Assembly: GCA_902493895.1 (NCBI GenBank)
Contig: CABUQW010000003.1
Location: 42,331-106,330, forward strand
DNA: 64,000 bases
Source: an uncultured Collinsella sp.
GTDB taxonomy: Bacteria; Actinomycetota; Coriobacteriia; Coriobacteriales; Coriobacteriaceae
Direction: 5' to 3'
Shown here: positions 33,444 to 44,707 of the stretch, piece by piece
How positions within the stretch are numbered: position 1 is the first letter of the stretch
How the letters are laid out: each line of letters opens with the position of its first letter
Notes under the pieces: model-generated
What the model was told of the DNA's origin: nothing
The model's input: the letters and a program-made list of their open reading frames with translations, nothing else
Database searches by the model: none
Position numbers and translations under genes: made by a program

Positions 33444-34802
33444 TTATTCCGATACAGTAGCTTCTCGTTGATTTTTCTCCTGCGAAGATGAGTGGCGGGA
33501 AATAAGGTCAAAAGCCATCTCGTAGCACATTTTTCTATATTCACATGATGCAGGGTGTAGACTCTTGGGCAAGTAGCCGTGCTCGTCTGCAGCCTCCCAG
33601 CTACAGCCCCCACCACAGAAAGACCGAGCCCAACAGTCCGTACAGTCAATTCTTTTTTCGACACCCTGACTCCAGTTTTCAATATACCTAGTTTCGTCAA
33701 TTCCGGTGACGATGTTGCCCATTTTGAATCGCATCATCCCGACAAACCTGTGACAGGGGTATACGTCCCCTTCGGGAGTCACGGAAATAAAACGCCTGCC
33801 AGCCCCGCATCCGACAAAGGCGATCCTGTTGCTCATAATCAAATCAACTGCAGTTTTCAATGTTCTAAACAAGGGCTTTTCCCCTTGATCAATCTGTTTG
33901 AGATATTGATCCGCCAAATCTATTAGGCCCGCCCTGATTTTGTTTAATGAGTGTTCGTCGAGTTTGATATTCTCATCGAATGAGCTCACGGGCGAGAAGT
34001 AAATCCTTCTGAAGCCCATCTCTTAAAACTGAAGATAGTCTTCAACAAGGTTACAGTTATTATTTGTTAAGGTCGCTCTTGCGCCGAAGGGGAACGACTC
34101 GGAAAAACGACGAACGTTTTTGTCGATATCGGAGAAAGAGCCGCCTCCCGTCTTGTACGGGCGCGATGCATCGTGCTTGCATCCTGTACCATCGAGACTA
34201 ATCAGAACAGAAAACCCGTGCTCCTTGAAAGAATTCACAGCAGTGTCATTCAAAAGCGTTCCGTTGGTCGTAATAGAATAGGTAAAGTTTCTATTGGGGT
34301 ATATTCTTTTTGAATAGTCGACCGTTTTCCATATCAGCGGCTCGTTAATCATGGGTTCCCCACCAAAAAAGACGATCGCAAGCGTTTCGTTTTCCGATGA
34401 ACTTGCGACGAGGTAGTCGACCGCCTTGAAGGCTATCTCGTCTGTCATCAGCAGAGGAGACGTTCCATAATCTCCTTTACCGGCAAAACAGTAACTACAA
34501 CCAAGGTTGCATGCATGTGAAACGTGGAGTTCGATGGATCTAAGTTTTCGAGGCGTGTCTTTTGTTAAGAAAGTCCGCTCAGACAATCGTTGATACTCAT
34601 CAATGTCGTCTTCAAGTTCTGCTATGGTCGTTTGGTCGTAGCCTTTCGCAGCAAGTGACTTTGTTAGCAACTTCGAGTTGACCGTTCTTCCCGATGCTTC
34701 AAATATGCGAAGCGCATCTTCTGATGCTTGGTCAACCTGAAAGCAATTGCGAGTGACCTCATCGAAGCAGTAACGACGATCACTTACTGAGAAAAAATGC
34801 AT
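33444..34802 (-). pseudogene. Radical SAM/SPASM peptide maturase interrupted by one in-frame TAA
   Basis: The whole frame from ATG 34802 (GAGGAA just upstream; GTG 34832 is an alternative) to 33444 is open except for a TAA at 34025-34023. The first part (259 aa) has a short precursor-recognition-type domain (MHFFSVSDRRYCFD) and a radical SAM core with CNLGCSYC at ~98-105, FFGGEP and SLDG. The second part continues in the same frame (GFRRIYFSPVS) with a complete SPASM domain: CGAGRRFISVTPEGDVYPCH, CTDCWARSFCGGGC, CEYRKMC. Joined, the length (~452 aa) is normal. TTA to TAA is one change. An ATG three bases after the stop (34019) might allow re-initiation. Confidence 0.85.
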
Positions 34803-35366
34803 ACGTTCCTCAATTTCATGCTGGACTGGCACTAACCTTGTTTATTGTTGCGCAGCTATAAAAAACCACCAGCGGGGATTCGGTGTGCGGCCCAATCGGA
34901 CTCCCAAAAGGTTCTATTTGAGACTGGCAAGCTTTGTGTTGTTGGCACTTCGACAGCGCTCTTTATTCCAACATGGAGCCTCGCAGTTTGAGTCGACTTG
35001 CCTCTGGAAGGTCCGATCTTAACTTGATTTAGGATGAAAACAGATTACAGGCGCGCTCCTCTAGAAAGAAAGGAAACCAATCGCCGCCTTTCACCAGGAA
35101 AGTTTTTATAGCCCACCTCGAGCAAAATGAAAGATGCGAGAGCGATTGGGGAACAACGCGAATCTCCCCTTTTGGGTGGGAGCGAGCCTTCAGCCACCGG
35201 CGAACGACTCGCCCTGGTCAGAATCTGGAAGTGGTGCCGGGCCGCTTGGGCCTTCCCGGTGACTTCGTGGGGCTTACCTGCCTGACGTCGAGGAGTACAT
35301 CCGCAAGATTCGTTCCCTATGCCGTTTGCTCTCACGCCCGCCTTAGTTCCAAGTCGGGCGAGCCGC
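34803..35366. other. Upstream region of the RiPP operon and island right end
   Basis: No gene was supported. The first part must carry the maturase promoter (minus strand). From about 35040 composition rises toward chromosomal GC. One frame near 35273 reads YLPDVEEYIRKIRSL and may be a scrap of an unidentified gene. No integrase or tRNA was seen. Confidence 0.4.
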
Positions 35367-35804
35367 CGCGCTCATGCGACCCGTGGCGGCGACACGTCGA
35401 CGCCGCGCTCGCTGAGCACATCTTCGGTCGCGGGCGAGCACGAGGTCGCGCCGGCGCATCCGCTGGGACTGCTGTGCGTGCAAAACGGCTACGTGGTGAG
35501 CGTCCCGCGCTGGATTCAGCCGAGTGAGGAAGGCGTTGAGATCGGCGCGCTGGCAACGGGGGAGGGCGGCATCACCGACGACGTCGGCGACGATGTCTCG
35601 GCCCGCCATGCCCATATCTGGTGCGATGCTCAAAATATCTGGCACGTCGAGGACTTGTCGTCCACCAACGGAACTGTGGTGGTAAACGGGGCCACGCGCG
35701 TCTGCATTCAGGTCGAGCCCGGCCGTTCCGCCCAACTCAATCCCGGCGACGAGCTCAAGCTCGGCGAATCCACTACCTACGCCATCCTCTTCGGTGCTCT
35801 CTAG
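35367..35804 (+). pseudogene. Displaced 3' fragment of the FHA gene
   Basis: From about 35367 the frame matches the C-terminal ~140 residues of the 27762 FHA protein, through to the identical end LGESTTYAILFGAL. The phosphothreonine pocket residues are intact, but the N-terminal ~175 residues are absent and no start site is visible. Compared with the full gene there are many silent changes and a 3-bp insertion (extra Asp), except for 95 identical bases at 35580-35674. Together with the intact copy it brackets the island. Confidence 0.85.
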
Positions 35805-35850
35805 CCGGCAGATAGGGGCGTTCCTTTTCTGCCGGCTGGGGACACTCCTT
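35803..35850 (+). repeat. Hairpin of the 'GGGGACRTTCCTTTYCTGCCGGC' repeat family
   Basis: AGCCGGCAGA (35803-35812) and TCTGCCGGCT (35829-35838) are perfect complements. The surrounding bases (GTTCCTTTTCTGCCGGC, GGGGACACTCCTT) match the repeats at 44397 and 50297. It may also terminate the original FHA transcript. Confidence 0.55.
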
Positions 35851-36252
35851 GGCGCTCCAGAGCCGGTCGCCTGGGGATGGAGGGGCCATTTTGGCCCTTG
35901 GCGGTCACCCGAGGTAAACCTTTACCGCCCGCCTATATTTGCCGAAATTACACTTGACGGCGGGGTACAATAAACCCGCATGCGGATTTCCGCTGCGGGC
36001 GCTTCCCATCGCCGGGGCGTGCCCGGGAGCATCCGGCATGCGGCCTTTGCGGCGCTCGGTCATGTGCAAGACGGGCGGTCGGGTCTGTGGGGCGCACCAG
36101 CTGTCCCTCGCCTCGGCATGTCTTCTCTCCACGCCACGTACCTGCTGCTGAGCCTGCCTGCCAGATGATTGGAAGCAACAGCGTAAATCCCATCACGCCA
36201 ACATCCCGGCGATCGCCGGGGCCTGTATACCTATATGAGAGGAGAGGGGTAT
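35851..36252. other. Leader region of nifJ
   Basis: No gene was supported. TACAAT at 35966 is a possible -10, which would give a 5' leader of ~280 bases with several GC-rich self-complementary stretches (CATGCGGAT ... ATCCGGCATGCGG). I could not match it to a known riboswitch. Confidence 0.35.
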
Positions 36253-39792
<3,540 letters not shown>

Positions 39793-39803
39793 GTCTCCCA
39801 CCG

Positions 39804-39926
39804 CAGGATCTGAGGGCTAACCTTCGCGGACGTCCTCGGACATGAAAGAACCCCCGCTGCACACTACGTGCGGCGGGGGTTCTTTCGTCCTGCGGAGTGT
39901 CCGCGAAGGTCAGCCCTCAGATCCTG
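39804..39926 (+). terminator. nifJ terminator nested in a 28-bp outer inverted repeat
   Basis: The inner hairpin is GAAAGAACCCCCGC (39844-39857) with GCGGGGGTTCTTTC (39873-39886), a classical terminator. Around it 39804-39831 and 39899-39926 are complementary at 27 of 28 positions (left arm begins CAGGATCTGAGGGCT). The outer arms give the whole a cruciform-like shape not needed for termination. Confidence 0.8.
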
Positions 39927-40162
39927 CTGCGACTACGTCCTCGGATTGTGTGGGCGGATGAAGGACGTAGTTGGTCGGGTATTCCGTCCCCTTCGCTGTT
40001 TCGCGGCTTTACCGCGAAAGGCGCGTTACTTTGGGGATGGATGGGGGGCGTGGCTGTTGCAACGCCTTATCCCTTTGCTTTTTCGCGCCTTTGGCGCGAA
40101 ACGCGCAGCACCTTGGGAAATGCATTGATGTGTGGACGGGGCTGGATTGCGGATTCAAATGG
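39927..40162. other. Intergenic region with two look-alike hairpins
   Basis: TTTCGCGG/CCGCGAAA (39999-40019) and TTTCGCGCC/GGCGCGAAA (40081-40101) are two small perfect hairpins of similar make-up about 82 bp apart. Open frames here (from 39868 and 39897) lack ribosome sites and protein-like sequence. No gene was seen. Confidence 0.45.
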
Positions 40163-41524
40163 CTAGAGAGATATGGGTGCGAACGAGAAATCGTTATTGG
40201 GGTCATCCTTTTCCATAAACTCATCGAGACAAAACGTCATGTAGATTGGAACGTACAGAACCTTGCCCTCTTTGCTGAGATTCTCGTGGCTTAGTACAAC
40301 GGCTTCGGGAATTTTGTACTCGCCCACACTCATCAGACGATCGAGGGCCGCGTGCGCTCGAACTTTCTTGCCCGATTTGACCTCGATTGGGACAACATGA
40401 CCGTGGACGCCTTCGATCACAAAGTCAACTTCACCGACCTCACGCGTTTGGTAGTACCATGCATCCGCCCCGAGGGCAACGAGTTCCTGCGCGACCACGT
40501 TCTCATAGAGACCACCAAGGTTGGGAGTTTTCATATCAAGATAGACAGCGCGTGCGGTGCTGCCGGGGTATCGCGATGCGAGCATGCCTGTATCAGACTC
40601 GTATAGTTTGAAGGCTGTCGTTTTCTCCGTCCTCTTGAGAGGACTCCGTGGCTCCGTCACCCTGGCGACCATCAATCCAACACCTGCGTTAACAAGCCAC
40701 AGGAAATCCTGCTCATATTTTTTAAGGCGAGCTCCCTCACCCAGAGACGAAACAACAAAGCGATGAGACTCCGCCTCAAGCTGAACGGGAATTTGCTCAA
40801 AAATCGACCGAACGTTAAACGCTCGAGTCGATGCATATTTTGAGATATCGCTTTTGTACTGATCGACCAGCTGAGTTTGAAGCTCACGTGTGCTCACGAG
40901 CGAATAACCCGAATCAATATAATTCTGAACGACCTCCGGCATGCCGCCGCAAACGATATAAGCTCTATAGTTCTTGAGCATCGCCTCATGAATATAGTTT
41001 TCGACAGGATGTTTCTCGACAAGGCAGCTGCGAATGCCTGCAAGCACATTCTCGCTAACGCTGTTTGCCCAACAAAACTCTTCAAAATCCATCGGGCGCA
41101 TAACAATGTGCTCTACATACCCCACCGGAAAAGAAGAGATCCCCTTAAACTCAGTCCCAAGCATAGACCCCGAGAAGACATAGCTAAAGCGCCCATCCTC
41201 GACCAACGCCTTCATGAGTGTAACGATCTGCGGATACTCCTGAATCTCATCGACAAAGACAAGCGTATCGCCCTCAACAAGCGGCGCATCCGCAAGAAGG
41301 GCTACGCGGTTGATAAAGTCAACGGAGTTCTTTGCGCCAACAAGTGCATTCCTTGCTTCGACATCGAGTAGTAAATTGACCTCAAAATACGAAGCGTAGT
41401 TGCTTTTTCCAAACGCGCGAATCGCATAGCTCTTGCCAATCTGACGCGCACCAGTAACGAGTAATGCCTTATTGGAGTTATTCTTCCAGCTCAAAAGCCT
41501 ATCAGTGACCTTACGGCGTAGCAT
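40163..41524 (-). CDS. COG1373-type AAA ATPase with DUF4143 nuclease-like domain
   Basis: 453 aa. The N-terminal ATPase has GARQIGKS (Walker A), LVFVDEIQEY (Walker B) and VFSGSMLG (sensor 1). A winged-helix-like middle leads to the C-terminal DUF4143 domain, with a PD-(D/E)XK-like signature (EVDFVIEG ... VPIEVKSGKK). Function of this family is not established. The start is ATG 41524 (MLRRKVTDRLL); the frame continues upstream to 41626 only because the triple repeat happens to be open. The gene is AT-richer than its neighbours and stands alone, consistent with transfer. Its start matches the broken ATPase at 2408, and both have the same repeat layout upstream. Confidence 0.85.
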   Translation of the reverse strand: MLRRKVTDRLLSWKNNSNKALLVTGARQIGKSYAIRAFGKSNYASYFEVNLLLDVEARNALVGAKNSVDFINRVALLADAPLVEGDTLVFVDEIQEYPQIVTLMKALVEDGRFSYVFSGSMLGTEFKGISSFPVGYVEHIVMRPMDFEEFCWANSVSENVLAGIRSCLVEKHPVENYIHEAMLKNYRAYIVCGGMPEVVQNYIDSGYSLVSTRELQTQLVDQYKSDISKYASTRAFNVRSIFEQIPVQLEAESHRFVVSSLGEGARLKKYEQDFLWLVNAGVGLMVARVTEPRSPLKRTEKTTAFKLYESDTGMLASRYPGSTARAVYLDMKTPNLGGLYENVVAQELVALGADAWYYQTREVGEVDFVIEGVHGHVVPIEVKSGKKVRAHAALDRLMSVGEYKIPEAVVLSHENLSKEGKVLYVPIYMTFCLDEFMEKDDPNNDFSFAPISL

Positions 41525-41538
41525 TAAACCCCCAAATG

Positions 41539-41622
41539 ACAAAAATTGACAGATAGAATCGCCTAAAATCATACAAAAATTGGCAGATAATATTGTCGTA
41601 AATATACAAAAATTGGGAGATA
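41539..41622. repeat. Three 17-bp direct repeats, 34/33-bp period, upstream of the ATPase
   Basis: ACAAAAATTGRSAGATA starts at 41539, 41573 and 41606. Aligned with the 2433 repeats, ATACAaaAAtTGGGAgaT and ATACAcgAAaTGGGAagT agree at 13 of 18 positions. Copy number, spacing, orientation and place relative to the gene start are the same in both loci. Confidence 0.85.
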
Positions 41623-41765
41623 GCAAAGGTTCGAATAGGCCTCAAAGCCACTGAAACAGTGCTCTACTTTGCGAAGGGGCTGGGGACGCTGTTGGGTGCG
41701 TCTCCAGCCCTCTGATTCTTACTTTGGATCCCGATGGTGGGGTGTTGTCGGTGCTGCTTGCTTGG

Positions 41766-42290
41766 TTACCTTGTCTCGCCGGACTCCGTGCGTAGGCGGT
41801 AGCCGTGGACGAGGTCGCTAATGGCCGGCCAGGGAATCTGGCGGTCGACCCAAAATTGGAGCTGGACCAGATAGCGCTCGGTGGCGCGGGTGAGGGCTGC
41901 AAACTGTTCGTGAGTCTCTACCTGGGCGTAGAGGTCGCGGCTGTGGGCGAGGATTGCCGTGGTGTCATCCATTTTGCCGGTGACGTCGAAGGCGCCCGAG
42001 AACCAGTCGCACAGGCGCGCGGCGCTGTTGTTGATCGTTGCGAGGTCGGCGGTGCCGTCGTTGGCGTTTTCGTTGGCCTGGGCTCGCAGGAGGGAGAGGG
42101 CGTCGGCCGCGTTCATGCAGTAGCCGACGGTGAAGTTCCAGACGGCGAATTCGCGGCCTGTATCAAGCTTGCGGCGGCGCATGTAGTCGATATCGCGCGG
42201 TTCCTCGAGCATCATTTGGTCGGCGAGGGCCTCAAGTGCAGTGGTGTACTCGGCAAGGTCGAGTGCGAGCAGGGTGTTGATATCCATCAT
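41766..42290 (-). CDS. Conserved protein of unknown function, partner of DUF3830 gene
   Basis: A 174-aa mostly helical soluble protein (MMDINTLLALDLAEYT ... YRLRTESGETR) with no motif I recognise. The ATG at 42290 uses the GGAGG in the end of the upstream gene; 42287 is equally possible. The two genes are separated by only 2 bases, so this product is coupled to the DUF3830 protein and probably acts with it. A GC-rich hairpin without T-run lies at 41677-41711. Confidence 0.75.
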   Translation of the reverse strand: MMDINTLLALDLAEYTTALEALADQMMLEEPRDIDYMRRRKLDTGREFAVWNFTVGYCMNAADALSLLRAQANENANDGTADLATINNSAARLCDWFSGAFDVTGKMDDTTAILAHSRDLYAQVETHEQFAALTRATERYLVQLQFWVDRQIPWPAISDLVHGYRLRTESGETR

Positions 42291-42292
42291 CT

Positions 42293-42709
42293 TTAGGCCT
42301 CCGCTTCGATCTCGACGATTTTGTTTTTGATGCACATGCCCTGGTTGTCCCAGACATTGCGGCAGGCGGCGGCAAAGCGCTCGCGGTCGGCTTCGCAGAT
42401 GCGGGCGAACATGTTGCAGGTGCCAAAGGGCTCGCACACGTCAAAGAAGATGCAGATTGACGACCATCCGCCATACCAGCTCACGGCGCCCGCCGGCTCG
42501 TGAAAAACGGGGTTCTCGATGTGCTCATAATTGGCAATGGGGCCCGATACGGGATAGGTTACCTCGGCATCGCAGATCTTGGCCGAAAAGATACGTGACT
42601 CGACCGGACAGGACGATTCGAACAGCTTGCATGTCTCGGGAGCCTTGTCCCAGAGCATATCGGCGAGAAACGTCTCGCCATTCAGCGTGATCTTGAGCAT
42701 TTTTGTCAT
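42293..42709 (-). CDS. DUF3830-like (cyclophilin-like fold) protein
   Basis: 138 aa. The N-terminus LKITLNGETFLADMLWDKAPETCKLF fits the DUF3830 family, whose fold resembles cyclophilins; the enzymatic role is unknown. The rest contains AGAVSWYGGWSSICIFFD. GAGGAGG lies 8 bases before ATG 42709; the frame's earlier ATG at 42796 adds unrelated residues. First gene of a two-gene operon. Confidence 0.7.
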   Translation of the reverse strand: MTKMLKITLNGETFLADMLWDKAPETCKLFESSCPVESRIFSAKICDAEVTYPVSGPIANYEHIENPVFHEPAGAVSWYGGWSSICIFFDVCEPFGTCNMFARICEADRERFAAACRNVWDNQGMCIKNKIVEIEAEA

Positions 42710-43311
42710 AGTAAGGACCTCCTCAATCCGTCGCTCAAGGGGTTCGCTGGCGGATAAGGAGAAGACAGCGGCGGGGTCGCCGAACCCAAACTTCACGACA
42801 GATCTCTGTCGCCCCAGCCCGCGCTGTTCTTCGCTAAAGTACCATGCCGCAATTGCGCGCGCAATATCAGTTTTTGATTTTCTGGAAGCGGCGATCGACG
42901 AGACGGCTCGCCGGCTGCCGGCCGACGCGCGGCAAAGGCACTCGTCTATTCCTTAAGTTGGATGAAAAACGCCATGTTATTGCAGGGCTGCATACTCGTC
43001 CAATTAGTGCATAGAATCTCGTATAGTGCGAGTAAGATTTTGCGCTGTCTGTTTTGTGTTTAGCAAAGATACAGTTTGCATAATCCAGCCTAATCCTCGC
43101 TCCATTAAAATAAAGTCGCACGTAAATGGCGTAAACATATCTGAGCTGGGGTTCTGTACGCTGAGCGGATAAAAACGACCGTTCACCGTTCAACTATTTT
43201 CAAAATGAATAAAATGAGCGATAAAGAGAATATAAACCTTAATAAACTCGCGTATCGCACGGACGCGGGTTATTAATGGGTTGTAGGCCTTTTACAGAAA
43301 GGATTCCAGCA
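42710..43311. other. AT-rich intergenic region before carbamate kinase
   Basis: About 600 bp. The part from 42960 on is AT-rich and must hold the divergent promoters of the DUF3830 pair and arcC. Frames at 42867-43193 (minus) have no ribosome site and no family resemblance. TGAATAAAATG near 43205 only vaguely resembles an arginine-repressor box. Confidence 0.4.
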
Positions 43312-44274
43312 ATGTCTAAGCCTCTTGGCAAGCCCGATCGTATCGTCGTCGCCCTTGGCGGCAACGCCCTCGGCAACAACCCCGTTGAGCAGATCGAGGC
43401 CGTGAGCAACACCGCTCACGCTCTTCTCGGCCTGATCGAGCAGGGCAACGAGATCATCATCACCCACGGCAACGGCCCGCAGGTCGGCATGATCCAGAAC
43501 GCCTTCGCCGCTGCCCACGACGCCATCGGTACCCCCGAGATGCCGCTGCCCGAGTGCGGCGCTATGTCCCAGGGCTACATCGGCTATCACCTGCAGCAGG
43601 GCATCGGCCGCGAGATGCACAAGCGCTATAAGCGTTGGCACGCCGCAACCGTCGTCACCCAGATCGAGTGCGACCCGGACGACCCCGCGTTCAAGAACCC
43701 GACCAAGCCGATCGGCCCCTTCTACACCGAGGAGCAGGCCAAGGAGTTCATGGCCGAGGATCCTTCCAAGGTCTTCGTCGAGGATTCCGGTCGCGGCTGG
43801 CGTCGCGTCGTCGCTTCCCCCGATCCCAAGAAGATCGTCGAGGCTGACTCCATCCTCAACCTGCTCGATAACGAGTTCATCGTCATCGCCTGCGGTGGCG
43901 GCGGCATCCCCGTCGTCCGCGACTATGAGAACAAGGGCTGCTACAAGGGCGTCCCCGCCGTCATCGACAAGGACCTGGGCGGCGAGCTGCTGGCCGAGGA
44001 CTGCGACGCCGACGTTCTGTTCCTGCTGACCGCCGTTGAGCATGTCGCCATCAACTTTGGCAAGCCCAACCAGGAGGAGCTCGAGGACATCACCGCCGAC
44101 GAGGCCGAGCGCCTGGCCGACGAGGGTCAGTTCGGCAAGGGTTCCATGGAGCCCAAGGTCCGCGCTGCCATCAAGTTCGCCCGTTCCCGCAAGGGCCGCA
44201 CCTGCATCATCGGCGCCCTGGACAAGGCCGCCGAGACCATGGCCGGCCTCTCCGGTACCCGCATCCACGAGTAG
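43312..44274 (+). CDS. arcC: Carbamate kinase
   Basis: 320 aa. It makes ATP from carbamoyl phosphate and ADP, the last step of arginine deiminase, agmatine or purine fermentation. Family signatures are present: VVALGGNALGNN, ITHGNGPQVGM, CGGGGIPVV and LTAVEHVAINFGKPNQEEL with conserved Lys. AAAGGA precedes the ATG at 43312. No arcA or arcB is adjacent, so the carbamoyl phosphate source is encoded elsewhere. Strong codon bias suggests high expression. Confidence 0.96.
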   Translation: MSKPLGKPDRIVVALGGNALGNNPVEQIEAVSNTAHALLGLIEQGNEIIITHGNGPQVGMIQNAFAAAHDAIGTPEMPLPECGAMSQGYIGYHLQQGIGREMHKRYKRWHAATVVTQIECDPDDPAFKNPTKPIGPFYTEEQAKEFMAEDPSKVFVEDSGRGWRRVVASPDPKKIVEADSILNLLDNEFIVIACGGGGIPVVRDYENKGCYKGVPAVIDKDLGGELLAEDCDADVLFLLTAVEHVAINFGKPNQEELEDITADEAERLADEGQFGKGSMEPKVRAAIKFARSRKGRTCIIGALDKAAETMAGLSGTRIHE

Positions 44275-44339
44275 CCCCTACTCCGTTGCCTCTCCCGTGG
44301 GCGCCAGGCAAAGCGCCCACAAACTAGCCTCTCTTCATG

Positions 44340-44372
44340 AGCCCCGCGGTCCGCTCCGACTGCGGGGCTTTT
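44340..44372 (+). terminator. arcC terminator
   Basis: AGCCCCGC pairs with GCGGGGCT around ~14 bases and is followed by TTTTGC. A second small hairpin (GTGGGCGC/GCGCCCAC, 44297-44320) lies before it. Confidence 0.85.
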
Positions 44373-44396
44373 GCTATTCACCTAGTCATTGGGGAC

Positions 44397-44533
44397 AAAC
44401 CCGGCACTTGGGGACGGTCCTTTCCTGCCGGCAGCTTGGGACAGTCCTTAATAGTCATTGGGGACGTTCTTAAACGACTAGCCAAACAAGAACGTCCCCA
44501 ACGACTACTCATTTAAGTCTGTCCCCAATGACT
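44397..44533. repeat. Composite 'TTGGGGAC' repeat, left copy flanking the PTS operon
   Basis: A 55-bp unit (44397-44451) matches 50297-50351 with one mismatch. It is followed by an inverted repeat (44454-44471 with 44488-44505, 17 of 18) and by CTCATTTAAGTCTGTCCCC-type sequence, also found at 50617-50668. This looks like an intergenic palindromic repeat family; a partial member is at 35803. No gene was seen in 44373-44707. Confidence 0.75.
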
Positions 44534-44707
44534 GCCCAATGGCTGGGAAGGCGCATCCCACACCGACGCATTGCCTTCGGGCCCTCTCCCCAGGCTCTCC
44601 ATAGCTCAGCTGGACTCCCCGCAACCTGTTCCGAGTTGGCGGAACGAGCGCGACGTGGAGTGTCATTCTTTACCGCGTTAGACTAGACGCAGGGAAAGGA
44701 GGAGGAC

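Noticed and set aside
35851..36252. Riboswitch in the long nifJ leader
   Set aside because: Self-complementary GC stretches are present but no conserved core of a known class could be identified.
39868..40166. Two + strand frames after nifJ (86 and 89 residues)
   Set aside because: They translate the terminator and hairpins, lack ribosome sites and do not look like protein.
42867..43193. 108-residue minus-strand frame before arcC
   Set aside because: AT-rich intergenic DNA, no ribosome site, no similarity recognised.
43195..43260. Arginine-repressor box before carbamate kinase
   Set aside because: The match to the ArgR consensus is too weak and no arginine genes are adjacent.
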